A stretch of 38,985 nt of DNA from an uncultured bacterium (GTDB lineage Bacteria > Verrucomicrobiota > Kiritimatiellia > RFP12 > UBA1067): NCBI GenBank assembly GCA_902761035.1, contig CACWIW010000022.1, positions 1 to 38,985 of the forward strand. Direction: 5' to 3'. The notes below the pieces were generated by a model that worked only from the letters and a program-made list of their open reading frames with translations, was not told the DNA's origin and did not search any database. The translations under genes and the position numbers were made by a program. Of this stretch, positions 15,686 to 24,953 are shown in pieces (the first letter of the stretch is position 1; each line of letters begins with the position of its first letter).

Positions 15686-18600
15686 AGGTGTCCACGTTCA
15701 GGCATATTCTGCTTCTGGCACTCTTGATTCCCGCCGTCGCCCTGTTCGGCGCGGAGGACAAGGGGAAGAGCGGCATAGGCCCCGGAAAAATCTCTCTGCC
15801 GAACGGCCCCGGTTCAATTGAAGGACTGGGAAGCGCGTTTGAGCCGCAGCTCAACAGCGGCACGGCGTCGTACAGCGTCTCTATCGCCGTACCTCCGGGC
15901 GTGGCCGGCCTCCAGCCTGACGTGACGCTGCGCTACAATTCCGGTTCCGGCAACTCGCCGTTCGGCCTGGCTTGGACGTACGAGCCGATGAACATCCGCC
16001 GCCAGACCTCCAAGGGCCTTCCGCGATACAGCGGCGAGGACACGTTCGTCATGGGCGGCGAGGAGCTGGTTCCGCTTTCCGACGGATCGTACCGTCAGGA
16101 GAACGAATCCGGGTTCATGCGCATTGTCCGATCCGGCGACGGCTGGGAGGTGCGCGACAGGAAGGGTACGCGCTACCTTCTCGGCGCGACCTCCGCATCG
16201 CGCGTGCGCCGTCCATCTGGTGCGTCCTTCGACGAGACCTTCGCCTGGTACGTGGACGAGGTGATTGACGTGAACGGCAACAGGATGACCTACACCTACG
16301 CCACATACGCCGACTCTCCGGGCGCAATCTACATTGCGGCGATCCGCTGGTCGATCTTCGGGAACGACTTCCATGCAGTTCGCTTCGACTACGAGGCGCG
16401 TCCCGACGCCTTCAGCTACTATCTCTCCGGCTTCGAGGTGACGACGGGACGCCGCTGCAGACGAATCCACGTTCTGTCCCGCGACATGCTTGTCCGGCGC
16501 TATGAACTGGAATACGAGGTGGATGACGGCATCGAGCCGTCGCTCTCGTATGGGTTGCCGCTTAAGTTCTCGCTTCTTCGCAAGGTGACGCAATACGACA
16601 ACCGCGCCGAGGCGGAAGCCTCCTATCTGCCGCCGCTCCGCCTTGGCTACACGCAGTTTGACGCAATGAAGGGCAGCCGTGGAACGCTCACGGGAACGCC
16701 CGTATGGTCGCTCGGCAATCCCAATCTCGCGCTTGCCGACATCAACTGCGATGCCTTGCCGGACTTGCTTTACACCGATCCTCTCACCGGACGGCATGAA
16801 GTTTCGTACAATCTTGGACATGACCGTTTCGGGGCGCCAGTTCCGTTTGTGTGGCAGCCTACGGGCGTGACGCTGGACCAGGCAAGCGTGCAGCTGCTCG
16901 ACATCGACGGCGACGGGCGCGTCGATCTCGTGCAGAAGGCGGGGCTTGAATACGGGCATTTCGTCTGGTTTGCCAACACGACAGCCCCCGTCGGCCACGA
17001 CGAGAGCCACCCAGCATGGGGTGCGGAGCAGTCCTTCGCAACGCCGCACTTGCCGTTCGACCTCGATTCCCCCGACGTCCGTTCGCTTGACCTCAACGGC
17101 GACCGGCGCATGGACTACATGCGCACCACGTCCGCCGGGTTCGTCTATTACATCAACGGCGGCGACGGCTCATGGCACGAGAAGGGCATCTATCTCTTCG
17201 GCGAGGAGCAGATGGGCGACATCTCCTACGCCGACGATGTCCAGTTCTGCGGTTCGGACGGCAGTCCGAACCGGCACGTGGAGCTTGCCGACATGAACGG
17301 CGACGGACTTCTCGACCTCGTGCGCTGGAATCTCTTCGGCGACTCGCTGGAGGTAGTGTTCTGGACGAACAAGGGGAATGGCTTCTGGGGTTATCGCACG
17401 GAGATGGCGCGGAGCGTCAGGCTGGGGACTCTCCCCGAAGAGAACCTCCGCCTCTTCGACATCAACGGGGACGGCCTCTCCGACGTCGTAATCGTCGGCT
17501 ACGACCAGCTTTACTTCTGGATTAACCTCGGCAACAAGTCGTTCTCCCCGTGTTTCGAGATCGGCGGCATGCCTGAATACGTGGCCGGGCAGACCGTGCT
17601 GCGCCAGGCGGACATCAACGGGAACGGCTCCACCGACTTCATCTGGGAGAACTGGGATGCCGCGACGGGCAGCTGGAAGATCGAATACTACGACTTCATC
17701 GGCGCCGTCAAGCCGAACCTGCTGACCGCCATCGACAACGGCCTCGGCATCCGCACGGACATCGAGTACGCCACGACCACTGACTTCTACATCAAGGCCC
17801 GCGACGGCGGAACGCCGTGGAACACGCGCCTGCCGTTCGCCTCGACCGTGGCGGCGAAGATCACTAAGAACCTCGGCCTTGACCTCGACACCCTGCCGGG
17901 CGCGGATACGACGATTCGCGAGATGGCCTACTTCGACGGCTACTACGACACCTTCGAGCGCGAGTTCCGGGGCTTCGCATTCGCCAAGGAGGTTGAGCGC
18001 GGCGACGACAGGTACATGAAGCCGAACGAACAGCGAACGGTCCACTCCCCCTCCGTCATCACGCGCACCGCCTTCCACACCGGCGTCTCGGACGGCGTGG
18101 ACAACAACGGCGACGGCAGGGTGGACGAAAAGGACGCGGCTTCCGGCTATGAGGAGGAACCGCTCAAAGGCAAGCCCCTGTGGCAGGAGACGACGTTGCT
18201 CACGAAGGATTTCGACGAACTCGACAACGACGGCGACGGACTCGTTGACGAAGACGACGAAGGCGAGCCAAGCGGCGTGACGGCCACGGATACCGTTGTC
18301 TTCACTCGTACCGTGACCGATTGGCGCATCCGTACCCTGCATGGACCCGACGGCGGCTTCATCTACCGCAATGCCGCCGGAGAGGAGGTGGCGGCGTATT
18401 CAATCCCCTACGGCACGAAGGACGGACGGCGCGTGGCGCTCGCCTACCCCTACGAAAAGCGCGTGTGGAATTTTGAGGCAAACGGACGGCTCTCGCTCGA
18501 CGATGTCCGAATGCCTCGCCGGGTACCTGTCATGACGCGCGCCGTGACGGAGGTCGATCCGTTCGGCAACACGCTCTGGCTGCGCGACTACGGCGAGGAC

Positions 18601-21600
18601 ACGGGCAGCTCATACCGCGACGAGACCTTTACCTCGACCGACTACGCCTTCAACCTCGACGCCTGGATTCTCGGCCTCCCCGTGCGCGAGACGGTGACAG
18701 ACGCCGAAGGGCATTTCGTCGCCGCCACGCGGAACTACTATGACGGCGCGGACTACTGGGGGCTCGGCTACGGCAAGGTCGGGACGCGTGGACTTCTGAT
18801 GCGCACCGAGAAGGCCGTGAACGGCGCGGAGGACGTGCCCGCGCTTTCGGAGGCGACCGACAGGATTGGCGATCCGCGCCGTCCCAAGAACACGTGGATC
18901 ACAGTCCTTCGCAACAAGTACGACGAATACGGCAACATCGTATCGACGGCGGATGCCGAATGGCGCACCGGCACGGCGGGCCATGAGCGCATGTTTGGCT
19001 ACGACGGCGTGTTCCACACGTACGTGACGAGCGAGAGCGTGGTGGTTGACGCTTCGCGCACTTTCACCGCGACGGCCACCTACGACTACGGCGGCGGCGT
19101 GACGCTCAGCACGACGGACTACAATGGCCATACGTCCTACGCTTTCTATGATAGCTTCTACCGTCCCGTGTCGATTGTCCGGCCGGGGGATTCCACCGCG
19201 TTGCCTACGCAGACCTTCGACTACAGACTCGCCGATCCGCTACGAAAGCTCTACTACGACTACGCCTCCGACGGACGTCTCACTCTCGTGCACACGACGG
19301 ACGCCTATCCCGCCCAGCGCAAAGGAACCCACCGCCGGGAGGAGGCGTTGAAGCACGGAACGCTCGATGCATATTCCTTCAGCGACGGCGCGGGACGCGA
19401 CCTCGGCACCGCCGAAGAGGACGCGACGCCCGGACTCTGGATCTACAAGGACATCCAGCGCTACTCGTCGCGTGGACACCAGCGCGCGCTTTTCCAGCCG
19501 TTCCGTTCCTCCACGCTTGCGTTCCAGATCCCGCCCGACTCCGCCAGCCATCTCGATTCGTATTACGACGCGATGGGGCGCGTGACGCGCACGGTAAACC
19601 CGCCCGAGACGGCTGAACCAAACGCACTGCGCTCGGAGACGCGCACGTACCACCTGCCGTTTGAGACGATTGCCTACGACGCGGAGGATCTCCGCGTTGG
19701 CTCATCCGCATACGGTACGCCCACCATCACGAAAACCGATTCGCGCGGCCTGACGCTTTCGGTAACGGAGACTCTGCGTCAGAGCGGGAGCAACGTTGCC
19801 GTGACGGTCTCCACGGAATACGACGTGCAGAAGAACGTCGTGCGGCTTGTGGATGCGCACGGGAACGCCAAGATACAGCGGCACGACGGGCTTGGGCGGC
19901 GATTCTTCGTCTCCGACCCGGATGCCGGACGCACGCTCACGACGTTTGACGGTCTCGGAAATCCAATCTCAGTGGTCGATAACAAAGGCCAGGAAATCCG
20001 CTACGCCTACGACGGTGCGGGGCGCATCCTCTCCGAGGATTGGATTGGCGCGACGACACCCCGCAACGCCACCTACATCTACGATGCGCCCACCGCCGAC
20101 TATCCAGACGCCTCGAATCTGGCGGGGACGCTCGCCTGTGTGCAGGACGCATCGGGTGCGGAGTTCCTCTCCTACGACGCGCGTGACCGCGTGACGCGGC
20201 GCGTGAAGCGCGTCCGCTATCCCACCACGGGGCAGTTGCTGGACTATTCCATGCAGCTGTCCTACGATTCGATGGACCGCGTCCGGATGCAGACGCTCCC
20301 GGATGGCGACCGCATAACATTTGCCTACGACGCGCACGGAAAGGTGTGCGCAATGTCCAACCTTGTCTCCGGCGTCACATACACGGAGTCCGACCAGCTG
20401 GACACGATCCGCTACGCGAACGGCGTCGTTACGCGCTACGGGTACGACCCGCGTCTCCGCCTGAAGCGGCTGACAACGTCCGGCGCCGGCGGCACGTTGG
20501 GCACGAACATTGTCGATTACGCCTACACCTACGACGCCATGTCGAACATCCTCTCGATAGACGACTGCCGCGAAGGGGCGTTTGCGTCAATCGGCACCGA
20601 CCGCACCACGCCCACCGACACGCAGCTCTTCACCTACGATTCGCTCTACCGCCTCACGCGGTTCCGCATTTCGGACGCCGCCACGCACACGATGAACATC
20701 GGAACCATCGACTACGGCTGGGACCTCATCGGCAACATGACGTCGAAGACGACGCCCGGCTCGGGCGCGATCGGGCACATCGGCCACATTGAGAAGGGGA
20801 AGTCGGTGGTCGCAATCGGCGCGATGATGTCGGGCGGAACCGCCGGCACGAAGAACCGCACGGGCCGACGCGCGGGCGATGCGCCGGGGCCGCACGCGCT
20901 CACCTCCACGGGCGACGGACGCGCCATCGACTACGACGACAACGGCAACGCCGTTTCCTTCGAGGGCATGGCGCTCACGTGGGATTACAACAACCGTCTT
21001 GTCGCGGCGGAGAACGGCGACTTCCGGGCGGAGTATGCGTACGACTACGCGGGGCGGCGCGTCACGAAGTCGGTGACGGGCAAGACGGCTGCCGTCACGA
21101 ACAGCGTCACGGTCTATCCCGACAAGACGTTCGAGCTTCGCGACGGCAACATCCCCACGAAGTACGCCGTGGGCGGCGTGAACCGCCAGGCGCGCTTCAC
21201 CAAGATGCTCAATCCCTCATCCGTCTGCCGCCAGTGGATCGCCCTCAAAGAAGGCTGGAACTTTGTCTCTCTCCAGATCGACGGTAGGGCGGTCGCCCCG
21301 CGACCGCCGACTGCGTACGCCATCTTCGCCCTCGGCACCTTCGTCGATTCCGTCTCTCGTTTCGACTCCTCCTCCGGCAAATACGTCGATGTCTCCCCCA
21401 ATGACATTATCGAACCAAACGTTGCCTACATGATCCATGCAATCGAATCACACATCTGCGAAGTCGAGGGCGCGTATGTCGGCGGAAATGTTCTGGAACT
21501 TTCGGCGGGCGAGCAGGCCGTGGCGCTTGGCCGCGCCGCCACGCTCCAGCAGGTTCTGCCGCAGATGGACGCGAAATCCGTATGGACACTCGACGGCACT

Positions 21601-22797
21601 ACCGCCCAAGGCCATGCCAACTGGAACGTCTGGCGCAACGCACCGGAAGGGACGCGCTCCGTCGCGTCCGCCTCGGCCACACTCTTATCTTCCGCACCCT
21701 CCACAACCCTCAAACCTGAAACCGCTGCCTTCGTCACGCTCAACTCCGCCGCCACGATTGACCTTGATGCCGCCGCGCCAGAATCCATTCGCTTCTACCA
21801 TCAGAACCATCTTGGCTCCACCGTCGCAACAACGGCGTCCGACGGTTCGCTCGTCGAGGAGACGCGCTACTATCCCTTCGGCTATCCCCGCGCCACATTC
21901 GGCAGACACGACGCGACAGGCGACTATACCTTCATCGGCAAGGAACAGGACGCCGAAACGCAGCTCCATTACGTCGAAGCCCGCTACCTCGCCTCCCACC
22001 TCGGCCGCTTCATCTCCGTCGATCCCATCGGCACCGACGGCGGAATGAACGTGTATGCTTATTGCGGCGGGAATCCGATTGTCGTATTTGATGGATGTGG
22101 GTTAGCCCCTGAAGAGTTAAAAGTCGAACTCAGTGTTTCTGCCACCATCGTGGGGTATGGAAAGCTGAGCTGTTGGGACGTGGCGAAAGACTTCGTTAAA
22201 GGTTATTTTGAAATGGATAATACTTACGAAAGTGACGCTTATAAATTGGGGCAAGCTGTAGCTGGGGTTGAGAAGATGGTTGATGCGGCATCCATGGGTA
22301 TTGCTGTTGCTGGTGCATGTTCAGCCCCTGAAACCGGAGGTGTGTCGTTATCTGTGTCTGCTGTGGCAGTAGCAGGCGTGGCTGTTAGAAAAGGTTTGAA
22401 AAAATGTGCGAAAGCCGGTGTAAAAAAATATGCTAGAAGAAGTAGCAGTTCGGCATACAAAGTTGTTAGAGGCGATGGAGTCATTTTGCGACATCAAATT
22501 CATGATGGAAGTACCCTTTATCGTGGATGGGGAGGCGAAGCTGGACCATATGGTCATTCTTGGAGTACACTGAACCCGTCAGAGGTAAAGAATTATCGAG
22601 ATTTGGCTGGTTTGCCTGATGCTAATGCAGGTCTCTTCATTACTAAGGCGCGACTAAAAAGTACTAAAAGTGTTTCTGGTGCCAGAAAAGCACTACCGTG
22701 TGATGGGAACAAAGGAGGTGCTCCAGAATACCTGATTGATAATCCGAAAGAAGCTCTCATCGAAATTGAAACGTGGTTTTTGCCATATGGTTTGTAA
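15682..22797 (+). CDS. Giant exported SpvB/TcdB-like RHS toxin (fused TcB-TcC architecture) with ART-like toxin tip
   Basis: 2371 residues; GTG start overlapping the chaperone stop. Signal peptide 1-24. An SpvB-type domain (about 36-330) has ISLPNGPGSIEGLG and KGLPRYSGEDTFVM. VCBS/FG-GAP-like loops follow (LDIDGDGRVDL about 405, ADMNGDGLLDL about 536, FDINGDGLSDV about 593). A TcdB-middle-like region has LLTAIDNGLGIRTDIEYA (about 680) and YYDTFEREFRGF (about 754). Two inserted calcium loops (DNNGDGRVDE, DNDGDGLVDE) lie at about 805-855. RHS/YD repeats run from about 1100 to 1840, interrupted by a GWN module (about 1845-2033). The RHS core reads HQNHLGSTV (2040) to DPIGTDGGMNVYAY and FDGCGL (about 2137), the expected self-cleavage site, with both aspartates kept. 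The last 230 residues are toxin-like; LYRGWGGEAGPYGHSWST and GGAPEYLI fit an ADP-ribosyltransferase. Tip DNA is clearly AT-richer. Confidence 0.92.
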   Translation: MKVSTFRHILLLALLIPAVALFGAEDKGKSGIGPGKISLPNGPGSIEGLGSAFEPQLNSGTASYSVSIAVPPGVAGLQPDVTLRYNSGSGNSPFGLAWTYEPMNIRRQTSKGLPRYSGEDTFVMGGEELVPLSDGSYRQENESGFMRIVRSGDGWEVRDRKGTRYLLGATSASRVRRPSGASFDETFAWYVDEVIDVNGNRMTYTYATYADSPGAIYIAAIRWSIFGNDFHAVRFDYEARPDAFSYYLSGFEVTTGRRCRRIHVLSRDMLVRRYELEYEVDDGIEPSLSYGLPLKFSLLRKVTQYDNRAEAEASYLPPLRLGYTQFDAMKGSRGTLTGTPVWSLGNPNLALADINCDALPDLLYTDPLTGRHEVSYNLGHDRFGAPVPFVWQPTGVTLDQASVQLLDIDGDGRVDLVQKAGLEYGHFVWFANTTAPVGHDESHPAWGAEQSFATPHLPFDLDSPDVRSLDLNGDRRMDYMRTTSAGFVYYINGGDGSWHEKGIYLFGEEQMGDISYADDVQFCGSDGSPNRHVELADMNGDGLLDLVRWNLFGDSLEVVFWTNKGNGFWGYRTEMARSVRLGTLPEENLRLFDINGDGLSDVVIVGYDQLYFWINLGNKSFSPCFEIGGMPEYVAGQTVLRQADINGNGSTDFIWENWDAATGSWKIEYYDFIGAVKPNLLTAIDNGLGIRTDIEYATTTDFYIKARDGGTPWNTRLPFASTVAAKITKNLGLDLDTLPGADTTIREMAYFDGYYDTFEREFRGFAFAKEVERGDDRYMKPNEQRTVHSPSVITRTAFHTGVSDGVDNNGDGRVDEKDAASGYEEEPLKGKPLWQETTLLTKDFDELDNDGDGLVDEDDEGEPSGVTATDTVVFTRTVTDWRIRTLHGPDGGFIYRNAAGEEVAAYSIPYGTKDGRRVALAYPYEKRVWNFEANGRLSLDDVRMPRRVPVMTRAVTEVDPFGNTLWLRDYGEDTGSSYRDETFTSTDYAFNLDAWILGLPVRETVTDAEGHFVAATRNYYDGADYWGLGYGKVGTRGLLMRTEKAVNGAEDVPALSEATDRIGDPRRPKNTWITVLRNKYDEYGNIVSTADAEWRTGTAGHERMFGYDGVFHTYVTSESVVVDASRTFTATATYDYGGGVTLSTTDYNGHTSYAFYDSFYRPVSIVRPGDSTALPTQTFDYRLADPLRKLYYDYASDGRLTLVHTTDAYPAQRKGTHRREEALKHGTLDAYSFSDGAGRDLGTAEEDATPGLWIYKDIQRYSSRGHQRALFQPFRSSTLAFQIPPDSASHLDSYYDAMGRVTRTVNPPETAEPNALRSETRTYHLPFETIAYDAEDLRVGSSAYGTPTITKTDSRGLTLSVTETLRQSGSNVAVTVSTEYDVQKNVVRLVDAHGNAKIQRHDGLGRRFFVSDPDAGRTLTTFDGLGNPISVVDNKGQEIRYAYDGAGRILSEDWIGATTPRNATYIYDAPTADYPDASNLAGTLACVQDASGAEFLSYDARDRVTRRVKRVRYPTTGQLLDYSMQLSYDSMDRVRMQTLPDGDRITFAYDAHGKVCAMSNLVSGVTYTESDQLDTIRYANGVVTRYGYDPRLRLKRLTTSGAGGTLGTNIVDYAYTYDAMSNILSIDDCREGAFASIGTDRTTPTDTQLFTYDSLYRLTRFRISDAATHTMNIGTIDYGWDLIGNMTSKTTPGSGAIGHIGHIEKGKSVVAIGAMMSGGTAGTKNRTGRRAGDAPGPHALTSTGDGRAIDYDDNGNAVSFEGMALTWDYNNRLVAAENGDFRAEYAYDYAGRRVTKSVTGKTAAVTNSVTVYPDKTFELRDGNIPTKYAVGGVNRQARFTKMLNPSSVCRQWIALKEGWNFVSLQIDGRAVAPRPPTAYAIFALGTFVDSVSRFDSSSGKYVDVSPNDIIEPNVAYMIHAIESHICEVEGAYVGGNVLELSAGEQAVALGRAATLQQVLPQMDAKSVWTLDGTTAQGHANWNVWRNAPEGTRSVASASATLLSSAPSTTLKPETAAFVTLNSAATIDLDAAAPESIRFYHQNHLGSTVATTASDGSLVEETRYYPFGYPRATFGRHDATGDYTFIGKEQDAETQLHYVEARYLASHLGRFISVDPIGTDGGMNVYAYCGGNPIVVFDGCGLAPEELKVELSVSATIVGYGKLSCWDVAKDFVKGYFEMDNTYESDAYKLGQAVAGVEKMVDAASMGIAVAGACSAPETGGVSLSVSAVAVAGVAVRKGLKKCAKAGVKKYARRSSSSAYKVVRGDGVILRHQIHDGSTLYRGWGGEAGPYGHSWSTLNPSEVKNYRDLAGLPDANAGLFITKARLKSTKSVSGARKALPCDGNKGGAPEYLIDNPKEALIEIETWFLPYGL

Positions 22798-22820
22798 TAG
22801 TGGAGAAGCCCCACACGGCG

Positions 22821-22880
22821 GTGCGACGAGGTCGCCACGCACAACCATTGCCGCCAAGATGGCGGCTGTCCCAGTTAGCG
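22821..22880. repeat. 60-bp dispersed repeat, copy 1
   Basis: Aligns to 23134-23193 at about 52 of 60 positions by eye. The core is a palindrome, GCCGCCA-AGA-TGGCGGC (22850-22866), followed by a conserved TCCCAGT. It looks like a copy of a genome-wide palindromic element. Confidence 0.75.
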
Positions 22881-23133
22881 GACGCGCAGAAGCGCATCCC
22901 TCCCGAATTGACATTTGCGATTTGTGAACAATTGTGACAATTGTCATTTTTGAACAATCCTCGCCGTACCGTCGCCCATCTGATTTTCTCCGCACCATAA
23001 TCTCACGCTCGCTTTCGGCAGACCACGCGATTTCGTCCGCACCGTAATCTCATTTCCTCTCTTTGCGCCCTTTGCGGCTGAAACAAAATCCCGCCAATCC
23101 TGCGGCTCGCGATGACGCTCGCCCTCACGTGCG

Positions 23134-23193
23134 GCGCGACGATGACGCCGCGCAAAACCATCGCCGCCAAGATGGCGGCTTTCCCAGTCAGCG
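23134..23193. repeat. 60-bp dispersed repeat, copy 2
   Basis: Second copy of the element at 22821-22880, in the same orientation and with the same GCCGCCA/TGGCGGC palindrome. The two copies are about 310 bp apart in non-coding DNA. Confidence 0.75.
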
Positions 23194-23304
23194 TACGAGA
23201 ATTGATGCTTGCACTTTTCGCGCTGGATTTGCGGTGGATGAAGTAGCGCGAAATTCGACATTTACAAATCTCGCGCTTGACCATCGCTTTGGATTAGCCG
23301 ATGG

Positions 23305-23326
23305 GCACGGGCGAGTTAGCCCGTGC
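23305..23326. repeat. GC hairpin, 8-bp stem
   Basis: GCACGGGC and GCCCGTGC flank GAGTTA. There is no immediate T-run on the plus strand, so it is not a clear intrinsic terminator. It lies about 100 bp upstream of the purF promoter and may be another dispersed palindromic element. Confidence 0.5.
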
Positions 23327-23421
23327 GCCAAAGGCAAGTTGTTTTAAATAGTTGTTTCCAATCATAAGAAGGCTCAGCGGTGAATTACGCAAATGCGCCC
23401 CAGTTGAATTAAGGTGAAGGG

Positions 23422-23450
23422 TTGAACGGACGGGCTGGATTTGGTATACT
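23422..23450 (+). promoter_or_regulatory. Promoter of the purF-lysA-kdsB operon
   Basis: TTGAAC (23422-23427), a 17-nt spacer and TATACT (23445-23450), the latter preceded by TTTGG. Transcription would start near 23457, leaving a leader of about 20 nt with a good AGGAG before purF. Confidence 0.65.
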
Positions 23451-23477
23451 GTCCGCATAGGAAAACCAGGAGATTTT

Positions 23478-24950
23478 ATGGGCGGATTTTGCGGCGTCAT
23501 ATCAAAAGAGGACTGCGTGGCAGACCTCTTTTTCGGTACAGACTACCATTCGCATCTCGGCACGCAACGTGGCGGGATGGCGGTGCTTGGCGAGAAGGGC
23601 TTCCAACGCGCCATACACAACATACAGAACGCGCCGTTCCGGTCGAAGTTCGAGAACGACTTCGCGAAGTTCCAGGGACGAGCGGGACTCGGCGTGATCT
23701 CGGATACCGACCCGCAGCCACTAATCGTCGCGAGCCGTCTTGGTACCTACGCAATCGTGACCGTGGGCATCCTCACGAACATCGAATCGCTCATGGCCGA
23801 GATGTTCGCCGAGCGGCACATGCAGTTCCAGTACTCCACGACATCAGGCGTGGTCAGTCCCACCGCCGTGGTTGCGGCGCTAATCGATTCGCAGGACTCC
23901 TTCGTGGAGGGCGTCAAGTACGCGCAAGCGCGGATTGAGGGCTCCTGCTCGCTGATGATCCTCACCGAAGAAGGGCGCTTCTACGCGGCGCGCGACCGCT
24001 ACGGACGCACGCCGATCATCTTCGGCAAGAAAGACGGTTCGCTCATCGCCACGCAGGAAAGCTGCATTTTCCCGAACCTCGGTTACGAGCATCTGCGCGA
24101 CCTCGGCCCCGGCGAGATGGTGGAGGCGACGCCGGACGGGATTGAGACTCTCATTGAACCCGGCGAGGACATGGCGATCTGCTCGTTCCTCTGGGTCTAC
24201 TACGGCTATCCAGCCTCGACTTACGAAGGACGCAACGTTGAGATGGCGCGTTACCGCTGCGGCGGCTATCTCGCGCGGCGGAATCCCGTTGAGGCGGACA
24301 GCGTGGGCGGCGTGCCCGACTCGGGCGTGGCGCACGCCCTTGGCTACTCGCAGGAGTGCGGAACGCGTTATGCGCGCCCGTTCGTGAAGTACACGCCCAC
24401 GTGGCCGCGTTCGTTCATGCCGCCGGATCAGCGTCAGCGCGACCTCATCGCGCACATGAAGCTCATCCCGATTCCAGGGCTCATCAGGGACAAGCGGCTT
24501 GTCTTCTGCGATGACTCTATCGTGCGCGGCACGCAGCTACGCCAGCAGGCGAAGCGTCTCTGGGGCGACGGCGCGAAGGAAATACACATGCGCATAGCAT
24601 GTCCGCCGCTCCTCTACGGATGCAAGTTCATCAACTTCTCGCGGTCGAAGTCCGTCTACGACCTCGCCACGCGCCGCTACATCCGCGAAGTGGAAGGGGA
24701 CGACCCGAATGCCGTGGAGAAGTACCAGGATCCCGACGGCGAGCCCTATAAGAAGATGATCGAGAAACTCCGCAACGACCTCGGGCTCACCTCACTTGCG
24801 TTCCAGCGCCTCGACGACCTTGTATCCGCAATCGGGCTCCCGAAGGAAAAACTCTGCACCTACTGCTGGACGGGCAAAGACGTTTCAGAGAAGGGCGGCT
24901 GCCCTTGCGGAGGGAAGTGTCCGCACGCCGCAGCAGCACAGGGGAAATAA
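23478..24950 (+). CDS. purF: Amidophosphoribosyltransferase
   Basis: 490 residues. PurF makes 5-phosphoribosylamine from PRPP and glutamine, the first step of purine synthesis. The start MGGFCGVI places the glutaminase nucleophile at Cys5 behind a four-residue propeptide that must be removed to expose it. The N-terminal Ntn glutaminase half shows SHLGTQRGGMAVLG and DRYGRTPIIFGK. The phosphoribosyltransferase half carries the PRPP loop VFCDDSIVRGTQ (about 337-348). Cysteines at about 294, 375 and 381 and in LCTYCWTGK (about 460), plus a further C-rich tail, are compatible with the structural 4Fe-4S cluster of the Bacillus-type enzyme; the assignment of ligands is uncertain. AGGAG precedes the ATG. 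lysA follows after 3 nt. Confidence 0.9.
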   Translation: MGGFCGVISKEDCVADLFFGTDYHSHLGTQRGGMAVLGEKGFQRAIHNIQNAPFRSKFENDFAKFQGRAGLGVISDTDPQPLIVASRLGTYAIVTVGILTNIESLMAEMFAERHMQFQYSTTSGVVSPTAVVAALIDSQDSFVEGVKYAQARIEGSCSLMILTEEGRFYAARDRYGRTPIIFGKKDGSLIATQESCIFPNLGYEHLRDLGPGEMVEATPDGIETLIEPGEDMAICSFLWVYYGYPASTYEGRNVEMARYRCGGYLARRNPVEADSVGGVPDSGVAHALGYSQECGTRYARPFVKYTPTWPRSFMPPDQRQRDLIAHMKLIPIPGLIRDKRLVFCDDSIVRGTQLRQQAKRLWGDGAKEIHMRIACPPLLYGCKFINFSRSKSVYDLATRRYIREVEGDDPNAVEKYQDPDGEPYKKMIEKLRNDLGLTSLAFQRLDDLVSAIGLPKEKLCTYCWTGKDVSEKGGCPCGGKCPHAAAAQGK

Positions 24951-24953
24951 CAA

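Larger units (their letters stand above)
22798..23421. other. Gene-free, repeat-rich region after the toxin gene
   Basis: No convincing coding sequence lies between the toxin stop and the purF promoter. Short frames on both strands are shadows of degenerate repeats. The stretch holds two copies of a 60-bp imperfect direct repeat, a GC hairpin at 23305-23326, and a 12-bp palindrome TGACAATTGTCA at 22934-22945 followed by five Ts, which may be a weak plus-strand terminator for the long operon. Nothing resembling an immunity gene for the RHS tip is visible. Confidence 0.65.

Noticed and set aside
22944..23261. 105-codon minus-strand frame after the toxin gene as a possible immunity gene
   Set aside because: It is built from the dispersed 60-bp repeat (SRHLGG-type peptide) and low-complexity basic sequence; opposite strand and no ribosome site.
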